Assembly (NCBI RefSeq): GCF_014898815.1
Contig: NW_026515438.1
Location: 62,001-126,000, forward strand
Reading direction: 5' to 3'
DNA: 64,000 nt
Source: Panonychus citri
Lineage: Eukaryota > Arthropoda > Arachnida > Trombidiformes > Tetranychidae
Part shown: one piece after another, positions 53,308 through 62,597 of the stretch
How the letters are laid out: every line of letters starts with the position of its first letter
How positions within the stretch are numbered: the stretch's first letter is position 1
Notes under the pieces: generated by a model
Seen by the model: only the letters and a program-made list of their open reading frames with translations
Told to the model about the DNA's origin: nothing
The model's database searches: none
Position numbers and translations under genes: made by a program

Positions 53308-54566
53308 TGGACTATCTTCACCATTTATCAGTACCAGCTACAAAAAGTGAATTGGAATTGTTTCATGTTCCACCCACACAAACAGCTATTGAATCTTATT
53401 ATGAAGTTGAATATAGACCTTCAGCTACATTAGATAACGCAAAAAATATAGATATATCGATTCCAGCTAGTGATGACTTTACAGATCTATCTGAAACAAT
53501 GATTTATGTTAAACTTAGTTTGAAAACAACAACTGATACAGATGTAGATATAACAAAAGTGAATATTTGTGATGGGTTTGCTGCAGCACTTTTTGAACAA
53601 ATTGATTTCTACCTTGGTTCTGTAAACATTGGACAATCAAACAACCTTTACCCTTATCAAGCATATATTGAAGATTTGCTTTTTGGTGTTCCATCAAAGA
53701 TTGATGTAAGTTCAGGTTGGGATTTAACTGAAAATAGAAAGGATCGAATCAAGAAACCTTTTGATCTGTATTTTAGATTACATATTCCAATGTGTTCTCA
53801 GGATAATTTACTACTTAATGGTGTTCCCATGTTAGTAAAGTTAAATAGAGCAAATATTGATTTTGGTTTGCTCAAGACCCCTCCAACTGGGACTGATCCA
53901 ATCGTTAACTATAAACTAACTATTCAAGATCTTTCAATTACTGTTCGTCGTGTTAAATTATTTTCAAATGTAAACCTTGGTATTCAAGAAGCACTTGAAA
54001 AAGGATCATCTAAATACTTCATCACTAGAAATGATATGAAAAGCTTCATTATTCCAAAATCTAATACTTCAATTAGTTTTGAAAGTATTTTCAATGGTAT
54101 TCTTCCTCGTAGAATGATAATTGGTTTTGTGGGTGATGATTTTGTCAATGGTAAAAGTGTTCAAGGTCCATTTCACTTTGGAAATCAAGATATCAAGTCA
54201 ATTTCATGTGCTGTCAATGGAAATTTAATTCCAACGAATAGCTATAACCCCGATTTTGAAAATAATTTGTATATGAAAGAATATGTTGGTCTTTATCGTT
54301 ATCTTAATCAACATGAAGGAGTACCAATGTGTGCTGTCTCATTCAAAGATTATAAAGAAAAATATTGTCTATTCGCATTTGACTTATCACCAGACGTTAC
54401 TATCGGTGGTGAAACTGGTACATTGAGTCTTTTAAAACGAGGTAATATAAAGATTGAGGTTAAATTTAAATCAGCTACAACTTATCCAATCCACATGATT
54501 GTTTTCGCTCAGTTTGATAACCTTGTTGAAATTGATAAATATCGTAACGTATCGATCGATTGGTAA
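53307..54566 (+). CDS. Maverick major capsid (hexon-type) protein
   Basis: 419 residues starting with the family signature ELELFHVPPTQTAIESYYEV, then DDFTDLSETMIYVKLSL. This L-x-x-F-x-[VL]-P-P-T-Q-T-[AS]-I element marks the widely spread metazoan Maverick protein annotated as F54H12.2-like and identified as the hexon/major capsid protein in adintoviruses. The composition is beta-rich throughout with no TM segment, as expected for a double jelly roll. It overlaps the upstream gene by one base and the protease by one base. Confidence 0.8.
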   Translation: MDYLHHLSVPATKSELELFHVPPTQTAIESYYEVEYRPSATLDNAKNIDISIPASDDFTDLSETMIYVKLSLKTTTDTDVDITKVNICDGFAAALFEQIDFYLGSVNIGQSNNLYPYQAYIEDLLFGVPSKIDVSSGWDLTENRKDRIKKPFDLYFRLHIPMCSQDNLLLNGVPMLVKLNRANIDFGLLKTPPTGTDPIVNYKLTIQDLSITVRRVKLFSNVNLGIQEALEKGSSKYFITRNDMKSFIIPKSNTSISFESIFNGILPRRMIIGFVGDDFVNGKSVQGPFHFGNQDIKSISCAVNGNLIPTNSYNPDFENNLYMKEYVGLYRYLNQHEGVPMCAVSFKDYKEKYCLFAFDLSPDVTIGGETGTLSLLKRGNIKIEVKFKSATTYPIHMIVFAQFDNLVEIDKYRNVSIDW

Positions 54567-54982
54567 TGGCTTTAACTACGTGGGATATTCATAAATTAAT
54601 GAAAAAAAATTTATACTTTGGAGGAGTTGGTCCTATTGATCGTTTACCGGTGACATTGATAGTTAAACCAAGATCATTTATAGTGAATTTAGATGAAAGT
54701 TGGAAACCTGGAAGTCATTGGGTAGCTATATATTTTCCCATTAATGGACCAGCTTACTATTTTGATTCATATGGTCGTTACCCACCACAAAGTATAATAA
54801 ATTTTATGGAAAGAAATTCTAAATTTGGTTGGAAATACAGTATCAGAAAATTACAAGGAGATCTTTCATCTTTATGTGGTTATTACTGTATTATTTTTCT
54901 GAAGTTTGCACCAGATTATGAAAGATTTTTTTCTAATTTTACTGAATGTAATAATGATAAAATTTTAAAAAAATTTATTTAA
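54566..54982 (+). CDS. Maverick maturation protease, adenain-like cysteine protease
   Basis: 138 residues from ATG 54566, which overlaps the capsid stop (TAATG); an in-frame ATG at 54560 would add two residues. The catalytic set is His51 (GSHWVAIYF), Asp67 (YYFDSYG), Gln97 (KLQGDLSSLCG) and Cys104 (LCGYYC), the order of adenain/C5-type proteases, which cleave capsid precursors. It begins TWDIHKLMKKN, with GVGPIDRLP following. It is the last gene of the rightward block, convergent with PolB. Confidence 0.9.
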   Translation: MALTTWDIHKLMKKNLYFGGVGPIDRLPVTLIVKPRSFIVNLDESWKPGSHWVAIYFPINGPAYYFDSYGRYPPQSIINFMERNSKFGWKYSIRKLQGDLSSLCGYYCIIFLKFAPDYERFFSNFTECNNDKILKKFI

Positions 54983-55103
54983 ATCAATGTTTAATAAAAA
55001 AAATACATAAAAAGTAAAAAAATTTAACAAAAAATAAAAAAAATAGATGTAAAAAATAAACGAAAAAATGTAAAAAATAAACAAAAAAATGTAAAAAATA
55101 AAA
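54983..55103. terminator. Convergent AT-rich 3' junction with multiple AATAAA signals
   Basis: A near-pure A/T segment between protease and PolB stops. It has AATAAA-type signals on the plus strand and a 21-22-base tandem repeat (units around AATAAACGAAAAAATG and AATAAACAAAAAAATG). It probably ends the rightward transcripts. Confidence 0.55.
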
Positions 55104-58100
55104 TTAATCAATCTCCATTATATTATGATTGCCAAAAGCATAAGTATCAATAGCATTGATTGACCATCGCTTGTCGTCCAGAGGTGATAGTGTTGTTTTC
55201 TTTGTTTCAACTGCATAGATTTCATGTTGTTTACTTTGCAATCTGTGCATTGTGTGTTTATAAGTAGTTAGATTATATAGACAATCTATATAATTCTCTT
55301 TAGTTATTTCTTTTTTTAATACAGCTTTTTGTACACCTTTAGCGGTTTTCTTTTCTCCTTCATCACTCACAATCACATACATTTTAGGTTTGATTGCTAT
55401 AACTTCATGAATCGATTTCCCATTCATTTCATCTTTAAGATAACCAAGCATCTTTTTATGACAGTTTGATTGGAGAGGATGATCTTTAGGGTAGTCACAA
55501 AAATCCATTATATCTTTGAAGGACTCCAGATCTTTGTAAAAGTCATCAGTAAATATGTGATATATGAATGAATCCGTATCTGTATATACGAGTTTTATAT
55601 TTTTTCCATAGAATGACTTAAATGTGTCGTAATGTAACTGATACATCTTGAGTTTCGCATATTCCAATACTGCAAATCCTAGAAAAATAGGTTTATCTAA
55701 GACCACTGTATTGTTTCTTACTTTTAGGATGGCTTTATCTTGATCGAGGATCATGAAATTATCGAATAACGGATTTCTTGTATATTTTTGTACCATTTTT
55801 CGATTCAACACAATTTTCACTTTTTGATGTTTCCTTTTATCTTCAATACTTTTTCCATACAACGAATTGACCATCAATTTGTATAAGTCTTTTTCAAATG
55901 TATTCTTAGCTTGTTGTCGTTTGTTCGTACACATCATGATGTATGATGCTAACCAGGCAGATTCATTGAATTCGATTATGCGATGGATCGTTTTAAGTTC
56001 CATACCCTTTGATAAATAATAACGTAGAGTTTTGTAGTGGATAACATACTTTCGCTTGTCCATTAAATTTGGAATCAATTTTTCACCAGGTATTCTTTTT
56101 CCACCTTTATTTATTAAATTTTCCAGTTGTTTATGTTGATATGGGCTCAATTGGCTTTCATCTATTTTTACCTTGTCAGGGGCTAATGGATAATCATCGT
56201 GTTCATCATGTAGATGTTCGGGGTAAATTAGGTCTACTTCCAATATGTAACCTTTTTCTTCATCGTTACTCATTATTCTATTTAATATTTCATCAAATCT
56301 TTCTACATCAACCCATTTGAAGTTATGTGTAGGTAATTTTTGTGATAATGCCCATCCGTAAAGATTATTTACATCCAGATATGTGATATATGAGTTCGGT
56401 TCATCAGGGTTATGATTTGGTGAGTTTTTGTTATTTGCTTTAACATGGTGAGACATAACACAAGACACACCTCCACGTATACCTTTTTCAACGAGGGTCA
56501 CCATGTCAATATCCGTTAATAGATGTAACTTTACATTAGTTTTTCTTAAAGCTGCTTCCCATGATAGACCAGGAATTGAACAGAAATGTGATGGATCAAG
56601 ACTAAATTCTTCTTTACAACTTTGACGAAATGTTTCAAATACAGCAGCAAGAAGTAAGACATCAACTTTAAGATAAATATCTTGAAAATCACCAAGATTT
56701 CGACAATCATACTCATCCCATATTGATAGTAATCTGTTGTATAATTCATGGTCAATGGATTTTCCAGTTAAAGTCGAATAAAACTTATCAATATTTGGTA
56801 AGGATGTTTCTTCAAACTTTGACCAATCATCAATATATTCATATGGCAATGCACCTTTTTTCATTAGATTATTAATTTTGTTTGAAGGGAATTGTGTAAT
56901 TAGATATTTCTTCTTAATTTCATCATCCAAATTAGATGAAAGAGTATCAAGACTTGATGCTAAGAAAGCATATGAGTCAATAAAAACGAAATTGTTCATG
57001 AAAATCGCTGAATATTTTTCCATTGTATGTGGAATAACTTGAATTTTAAAAGTATTAGTATTATTTACTCCTTGTATTAAGAGATGAGCGTCAAAATTCT
57101 TCAAATTATGGAAAACAATTGGTATTTTATAGTTCCACTTCAAACCTAAATTACAAAATTGGTGAGCAGCTCCACGTAATTCACCGGTGAGATGATCGTG
57201 ATCACGGACACGAATACTTTCCTCAGTAAATTTGTTCTCACATATCCAACATTTTTCAGAATTTTTAATGAACTCGTCTTGGTTAGTAGATGTTTGAAGT
57301 GGAAGTATATTTTCTCGATAAATCGTATAAAGTAATGGTGGAATGGTTAAAATTTCTTCGAAGAACTTATCAATGGCTTTTTGACCACGATAGAACGAAG
57401 AAAAAATGATATCTTGTTTCCAATTCACAACAACAAAACCATAACTTGTTGCTACATGGTTTTGATACTCAAATGTATTTTTATTGTTGTCAAACTCCAT
57501 TGGTTTAGCTAAGGTTTCAAAATCAGCATATATAATGAAAGGTTGTTTTTGTAAAGCTTCGTATTTTGTAAATCTAATCCGTTGAAATTCATCAGGCAAC
57601 TCAATACGTTGTTGAGAACAACATGATGACAAATGTTTGTTCAATTTATCTTCGGAGTAAAACCTTTGAAGGCACTTATAACAATTATATGTTGAAAAAT
57701 TTCGAGTATTCAGAAGACGATCGAAGTTTTTAATATAAAAATAATGCTCTCGATGATAAAACAGTTTCAAGTTTATATCAAACTGATAATCACTCAACTT
57801 CAATGGTATTATGTCATGTTGGTCAATGTCAAGAGAATAAACGTGAATTGATATATGATTGGCTCTCTCAAATTTCGATATTTCATCTATTTTCACTAAT
57901 CCACGTACACTGTTAAAGTTGTAGTTGTCCATGAACTTCTTATAATGACTCAATCGCTCTGGATGAATCTGAGGTTGATGAAGACCAATAAGTACACACC
58001 ACATGAAACAATCTTTTTCACATTTTGGAGATATTATAGCACCTTTATTTTGAATCCAATTTGGTAAAGTCCGTGTAAAACATCCACCTGTGTAAGGTAT

Positions 58101-58592
58101 GTATTTAGATATACGTACTTCAACTACAAGAATTTTATCGATAATCCAACCACTTCCAAGATGAGTAAATGTATCGATTCGTCCATTCATTTCCTGTTTA
58201 CATTCTAGTAGAAAATCTTCAATTTGTTCAATCCTCATTACTGTTTTCATTGCTGAACAAAGATATGTGATGATTTCACTTCCATCTGGTTTAACAAATT
58301 CAATCTGAAGACATATTTGAAACTTGAATATTCCAATATTTTCATGAACGTATTTTAATAAACTTTCAAAATCCTTTGATTTCTCTGTGAATAAACACTC
58401 TGGATCCTTTGAATCAATATTTTGAAGAATGAAGAATAATAAAAACTGTTTGAATGCACTTTTTTGTAGAATGAATGATTGATAATTGGTGAGTCCAAAA
58501 GAAACTACAGATTGACACTTTTCAACATGTTTATTGAAATTAGTTTCAATTTTAAAATTTCGTTTACACTCAGTACACTTAAACTTAAACAT
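55104..58592 (-). CDS. Maverick protein-primed family B DNA polymerase
   Basis: 1162 residues. An N-terminal C2HC finger (CTECKRNF...HVEKC) and a second one near 300 (CYKCLQRF...HLSSCC) are followed by the 3'-5' exonuclease Exo I motif YADFET (Asp357). A Cys/His HNH or endonuclease-VII-like segment lies at about 445-480 (CWICENKF, RVRDHDHLTGELRG, FCNL), then Exo II HNLKNFDAHLLI. The polymerase motifs are A, DVNNLYGWALS (Asp740), B, KLMVNSLYGKS (about 905) and C, YTDTDSF (Asp1005/Asp1007). All are intact. Such enzymes replicate linear viral genomes using a terminal protein primer. It is leftward, with TATATAAAG 33 bases upstream of the ATG. Confidence 0.96.
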   Translation of the reverse strand: MFKFKCTECKRNFKIETNFNKHVEKCQSVVSFGLTNYQSFILQKSAFKQFLLFFILQNIDSKDPECLFTEKSKDFESLLKYVHENIGIFKFQICLQIEFVKPDGSEIITYLCSAMKTVMRIEQIEDFLLECKQEMNGRIDTFTHLGSGWIIDKILVVEVRISKYIPYTGGCFTRTLPNWIQNKGAIISPKCEKDCFMWCVLIGLHQPQIHPERLSHYKKFMDNYNFNSVRGLVKIDEISKFERANHISIHVYSLDIDQHDIIPLKLSDYQFDINLKLFYHREHYFYIKNFDRLLNTRNFSTYNCYKCLQRFYSEDKLNKHLSSCCSQQRIELPDEFQRIRFTKYEALQKQPFIIYADFETLAKPMEFDNNKNTFEYQNHVATSYGFVVVNWKQDIIFSSFYRGQKAIDKFFEEILTIPPLLYTIYRENILPLQTSTNQDEFIKNSEKCWICENKFTEESIRVRDHDHLTGELRGAAHQFCNLGLKWNYKIPIVFHNLKNFDAHLLIQGVNNTNTFKIQVIPHTMEKYSAIFMNNFVFIDSYAFLASSLDTLSSNLDDEIKKKYLITQFPSNKINNLMKKGALPYEYIDDWSKFEETSLPNIDKFYSTLTGKSIDHELYNRLLSIWDEYDCRNLGDFQDIYLKVDVLLLAAVFETFRQSCKEEFSLDPSHFCSIPGLSWEAALRKTNVKLHLLTDIDMVTLVEKGIRGGVSCVMSHHVKANNKNSPNHNPDEPNSYITYLDVNNLYGWALSQKLPTHNFKWVDVERFDEILNRIMSNDEEKGYILEVDLIYPEHLHDEHDDYPLAPDKVKIDESQLSPYQHKQLENLINKGGKRIPGEKLIPNLMDKRKYVIHYKTLRYYLSKGMELKTIHRIIEFNESAWLASYIMMCTNKRQQAKNTFEKDLYKLMVNSLYGKSIEDKRKHQKVKIVLNRKMVQKYTRNPLFDNFMILDQDKAILKVRNNTVVLDKPIFLGFAVLEYAKLKMYQLHYDTFKSFYGKNIKLVYTDTDSFIYHIFTDDFYKDLESFKDIMDFCDYPKDHPLQSNCHKKMLGYLKDEMNGKSIHEVIAIKPKMYVIVSDEGEKKTAKGVQKAVLKKEITKENYIDCLYNLTTYKHTMHRLQSKQHEIYAVETKKTTLSPLDDKRWSINAIDTYAFGNHNIMEID

Positions 58593-58807
58593 TGTTGTGA
58601 ATGATTGGCTTGAAAAAAAGAAAGCTTTATATACGAAGAACTCAATGTTAAATTTATGAGTTGGAAAATCCTAAAATTATAATTATTTCCGTTGTGATTT
58701 AGGAAATACCCAAAATTATTAACCTTGAATAATTACTCCAATTTCACATGACCTTGGTTCTTAACAAAAAAAAAATGACCTTGATTTTTTGTAATTGGAT
58801 TTATGAA
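58593..58807. other. Maverick right-end non-coding region
   Basis: 215 bases between the PolB start and the right terminal repeat. It contains the PolB promoter box and a direct repeat of ATGACCTTGRTT around 58747 and 58775. Confidence 0.6.
58625..58633 (-). promoter_or_regulatory. TATATAAAG box before PolB
   Basis: On the minus strand TATATAAAG, 32 bases upstream of ATG 58592. A further TATATAAAG lies inside the right terminal repeat at 58821-58829, same orientation. Confidence 0.65.
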
Positions 58808-58840
58808 GGTTGTCCTGGACTTTATATATTTCAACTACTG
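58808..58840 (-). repeat. Maverick right terminal inverted repeat
   Basis: The reverse complement begins AGTAGTTGAAATATATAAAG and ends CCAGGACAACCT, matching the left repeat with three mismatches. It is followed by the TGTAACA duplication at 58840-58846. Confidence 0.9.
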
Positions 58841-59299
58841 TAACAGTTAAACTTTTGTAATCAATCAATTTAATGTTTAGTGTTGATTATTAGATTATCA
58901 GAATGAAATAAATGAAATCAAAATCATAATTTTAATGATCATTTACTTGAATCAAACTCAAAAGTAGTTACACAAGTTTAATTTATTGTCAACAATTAAA
59001 AACAAAAGAATTTAATTACCAAATGAATCAAGTTTCTCAACTAATTACAATTAAAATCAATAAAGAATTAAAAGATTTCCAAGTCAATCAACTTTCGAAC
59101 AATTAACTAAACGGTCAACTAACTTTCTTTTCACGAGTTAACTTTATCGTCAATAGAAATGAGAAATAAATCATCGGATCAACAATCAAAACTCTAAATC
59201 TTTAATTGTGATAATAATTGTTTCCATTTACTAAAATATCATCAATGAGAAGAGTTGAAATAAGTGAAGAGAGGAAGAAATTAAGAAAAAAAAGAGAAG

Positions 59300-59450
59300 C
59301 CGAAGAGGAGAAATGACTTTTTAGCACCTCTTTGTGAAAAAGAAGACTACCTGTAAGACCGAGACGATGATGAAGAGATGTCGAAAAGTCGTAAGACTTT
59401 TTTGCACCTCTTTGCGAAAAGGAATGACCGTAGGCCACTTTTCCGTCTCT
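59300..59450 (+). ncRNA. Twin stem-loop block upstream of caudal-type copy 3
   Basis: Hairpins at 59317-59342 and 59397-59421 have the same stems and the identical loop ACCTCTTT as the block before copy 2. The linker GACTACCTGTAAGACCGAG and the end GACCGTAGGCCACTTTTCCG are conserved. Function unknown. Confidence 0.45.
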
Positions 59451-59455
59451 CTTTC

Positions 59456-59498
59456 TTTCTCAATAGGGTGGAGTTAAAGGAAAGGTAAGTTAAAGAAA

Positions 59499-59537
<39 letters not shown>

Positions 59538-59590
59538 AGGTTTGACAGAGGAAAATATCGAAACTTTTTCAGTCGATGAAATAGTTCAGT
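59456..59590 (+). promoter_or_regulatory. Conserved caudal-type 5' leader with GA-repeat intron, copy 3
   Basis: ATAGGGTGGAGTTAAAGG, AAAG/GTAAGT donor, (GA)n at about 59502-59532, ACTTTTTCAG acceptor, TCGATGAAATAG. It matches copies 1 and 2. Confidence 0.6.
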
Positions 59591-59697
59591 CGAGTTCTGA
59601 ATTCGTTTTTAGAAGTTTGTATGAAAATTTCACTTGTTCATTCATCTTGTTTTCTTCTTATTCTTTTGTTGTTCTTTCAATAATTGCTTAATACATG

Positions 59698-60358
59698 ATG
59701 GAGAATTTCAATTATTCAATCGTTGATTATGAATATAATCATTACCAACAACCTTATCCTCATCATCCTTATTTTGATTATAACAATTGTTCATCAGTTG
59801 ATTCACTCGGTGGTAACTTTAGACAACAACAATATTCATATTCTTTGTCCCATCAACAATCACATCAAAAAAATCATTCATTTGTAAATTTTGATGGTTT
59901 TAATCATCATCTTTATCATGATCATCATCGTTATGAACCAACAGCTTCTTCATCTTATCACTTTACACCAACAACGTTAATCAAAAGGGAGACTTCAATT
60001 GATGAAGTGATTAAGTCAACACCTTCAACCACCTTATCATCATCTTCATCATCATCTTTATCTCCTTCGACCACATCAGTTACCACATCGTGGAAATCAG
60101 CAACATCGACCTCAGGTCAATCATGTTCAGGGAAAACTAGAACTCGAGATAAATATCGAGTCGTTTATTCTGACTTTCAAAGGTTAGAACTGGAAAAAGA
60201 GTTTCATACATCGAAGTACATCACAATGAATCGAAAAGCGGAATTGGCCGAATTTAGAATTAACGAAAAGACAAGTGAAAATTTGGTTCCAAAATAGAAG
60301 AGCCAAAGAAAGGAATCAATTGAAAAAGGAAGAAGAAAAATGGTTCAACAATGAACGC
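59698..60358 (+). pseudogene. Caudal/Cdx-type homeobox gene, copy 3, frameshifted in the homeodomain
   Basis: It starts MENFNYSIVDYEYNHYQQPY and stays open through KTRTRDKYRVVYSDFQRLEL and TSKYITMNRKAELA. A net 2-base deletion near 60250-60262, relative to copies 1 and 2, then shifts the frame and ends translation at TAG 60295-60297, before the WFQNRR recognition helix. The downstream DNA still encodes the WFQNRRAKER segment in the shifted frame, ending near 60358. The product would lack helix 3 and could not bind DNA normally. The N-terminal part is more diverged than copy 1 versus copy 2, while the 3' flank is almost identical to copy 1. An adjacent in-frame ATG lies at 59695. Confidence 0.85.
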
Positions 60359-60360
60359 TG

Positions 60361-61705
60361 AACTTTTTCTCTATCTCTTTACTATTGATCAGGTTACAGA
60401 ACTTTCATTAATTTATCACAATCATCAATGTAACGGAGCTCGAGATACAAAAGGATTCACGAATTGTCTTGGACATTTGGACTTAAGTGGCCTCATTATC
60501 ATCATAAATTCATCAACAATTCATTTAATTGTCTCAAAGTATTAAGATGAATTCATGTAAAACATAAAAATACAAAAGATTTACAATCGAACTGATTTGT
60601 TAATTGTTTCAAATTCATTTCATTTCTTTTCATTTTTCATTTTCCATCTACGATTTAAAGTAAAATGTGGAGAAAATATAGAGAAGAAAATAGAGTTTGA
60701 ATAAGGTTGATGATGGAGTGATGATCAATTAGATGAATTGGTTTCCATGTTTTCATCATGATTCTAATTCTTATTCGAGTAATTTAATCATTTAAACAAA
60801 TTGTTTCCATTTATAGGATAATTTGACTGAGAAGAGGAGGAGTTTTGGTAAGTGGGGTGAAAGAAGGAGGATGATGAATACAGGAGAATGAGAGAAGATG
60901 ATGATGAGAAAGAAAGAGAGAAAGAGAAAGAGAAGTTGAAGAAGAAGAAGAAGAAGAAGAAAAAGAAGATGAACAAGGTGAAGAAAGAATAAAAACAACT
61001 AAGATAGTGAGAGAAGACGACGACGAAAAGCGAAAAAAAGAAAAAAAGAAAAAAAAGAGAATTTTATATTTGGCGCCAATTCTTCGATTTAATGTTTTCT
61101 TATTTGGGGTTAGGAGAAAATTCAACAGATGGCGAGAAACAGAAGAAAAAGGAAATGAATCAATTTGAGATTTTATTTAGAAAAGGTGACGTTGTAATAA
61201 TAAGAGAATTTCGGTGAATTGATTGTTACTTTTGTCTTTTAATTTTGTGATTAAATTATTGGATTTGTTCTTTTGGTGGAAATGGATTTTCGTGTAGAGA
61301 GTCTGGTGGATCCTATGCGATTATTTGCCAAGGATTCTTATCGTTTAGTGAAAAGATGCACAAAACCAGATAGAAAAGGTTTGTAGTAAACATTAGAAAA
61401 TGTTTTAAATAGAAAAATGATTTCTGACATTTCTTTTTCTCTTTTTGTCTCTTTCTGTCCCTTTATCTTTTTCCATAATCTTGGTCTTTGTTAATTACTC
61501 AGAGTTCCAAAAAATTGCTATTGCTACTGCTATTGGATTCGCCATCATGGGCTTCATTGGATTCTTTGTGAAATTGATCCACATTCCAATCAACAACATC
61601 ATTGTGTAAGTATTTCTGCCACATAATCTTGATTAGGATTTGTCATGATTGGTTCCCGTTATTGAATTATTATCGGCAATCGACATGCTATCTACTGTTC
61701 AGTTT
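60361..61705 (-). repeat. Inverted duplication arm B, inner near-identical tract
   Basis: Pairs with 40121-41480. It covers the 3' UTR of the caudal-type gene, Sec61 gamma promoter and exons 1-2. Confidence 0.93.
61123..61134 (+). promoter_or_regulatory. CTCF-like site CAACAGATGGCG by Sec61 gamma copy 2
   Basis: Mirror copy of the site at 40701, 148 bases upstream of the Sec61 gamma ATG at 61282. Confidence 0.4.
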
Positions 61706-62100
61706 TTTCGATAATTCAGTTCGAGTTTTTCAATGTTACGTTTTATAATTTTAAGTATTACGTTTTTTAGTAGTTACATTTTCACTTGTTTATACATCAA
61801 ATTCAACAACGATTTCATTGATTAGATTTCATGTTACTCAATATTTTCAAATTTTTATTTAATCCAATTTCGTAAAAATGAGTTTATTATCGTCGTTAAT
61901 GGTAATTCTTCATAAATGTGTGACTTTCAACTTTTCAGATCTAATTTATTAGCGCTTTTCTGATCTTACCTTTTTGCGACTTGACTTCGTGGTTGTAAAA
62001 AATTTACTTTATCTTCTTAATTGTTAAAATCTGTTTAGTACTTTACTGTTAATCACCTGGACTAATTTTCTTTTTCTCTTTTTCCTACAGAGGCACTTAA
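61282..62100 (+). CDS. Sec61gamma: Sec61 translocon gamma subunit, copy 2
   Basis: Three exons (61282-61378, 61503-61605, 62091-62100) encode the same 69 residues as copy 1, including RLVKRCTKPDRKEFQKIA and KLIHIPINNIIV. Exon 3 contributes only the end of V, then G, T and stop, with a silent GGC/GGT difference. AATAAA at 62122-62127 follows the stop by about 20 bases. Intron 2 is longer than in copy 1 and largely unalignable to it, showing the duplication is old despite identical exons. Confidence 0.95.
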
Positions 62101-62494
62101 AATATTTAACGATGGTTACAGAATAAAGATTAGTTTTATCAAATGAAATTTTTGTTTGTTTGTTTACATCCTGACTTATGGAAAAGTAAATTGCTATTTG
62201 ATGGTTTGTCAACAAAGATTTACAACCCGAAATCTTTTCAAGGTACTTCGATTGAATGAACAATTTACGAAATCTCGATAAACGGACGTGTTACACCCTC
62301 GAGTTTTTCTCATTTTCACGGTGGAAATGAACTTAAATATGAAATAATTATAGAATATTAGGTCGAATCAAAATAATTATTATTGATTAGTTGTGCATTT
62401 GCGGCGAAAGTAATTTTTATAATACTTTGAGAACGGCAACAAGTTGGAGAAAACAACCGGATAGGTAAGGGAGGAAGCGAGTGCTGTTTATTTG
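61706..62494. other. Diverged segment of arm B
   Basis: The counterpart of 39424-40120. Only the Sec61 gamma exon 3 zone and AACCATCGTTAA just beyond it align. No other gene seen. Confidence 0.6.
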
Positions 62495-62597
62495 ATTGGA
62501 TTAGGAGAGATTATATTTTAGGATGAATTATGATTAGAGGAAAGCAATAAGCGTTTGGAATGATTTTAGATCATTGATTGTTCATGTGATCCTTTGA

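Larger units (their letters stand above)
45337..58840. mobile_element. Maverick/Polinton (adintovirus-like) element, 13.5 kb, all reading frames intact
   Basis: Bounded by imperfect 33-bp terminal inverted repeats and a TGTAACA duplication. Flanks on both sides align with the uninterrupted upstream region of the two-TM gene (36590-36900), defining the insertion point. It carries 13 open frames: three leftward genes at the left, nine rightward genes (ATPase, unknown, pX-like, unknown, integrase, minor capsid, small basic protein, major capsid, protease) and a leftward protein-primed polymerase. Integrase, PolB, ATPase and protease all keep their catalytic motifs. No stops or frameshifts are evident. 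The terminal repeats are much shorter than in many Mavericks. Confidence 0.95.

Noticed and set aside
59202..59438. 78-codon minus-strand ORF covering the twin-hairpin block
   Set aside because: The corresponding frame in the copy at 43179-43345 is not maintained by indel pattern, while the hairpin loops are. RNA or DNA structure explains the conservation better.
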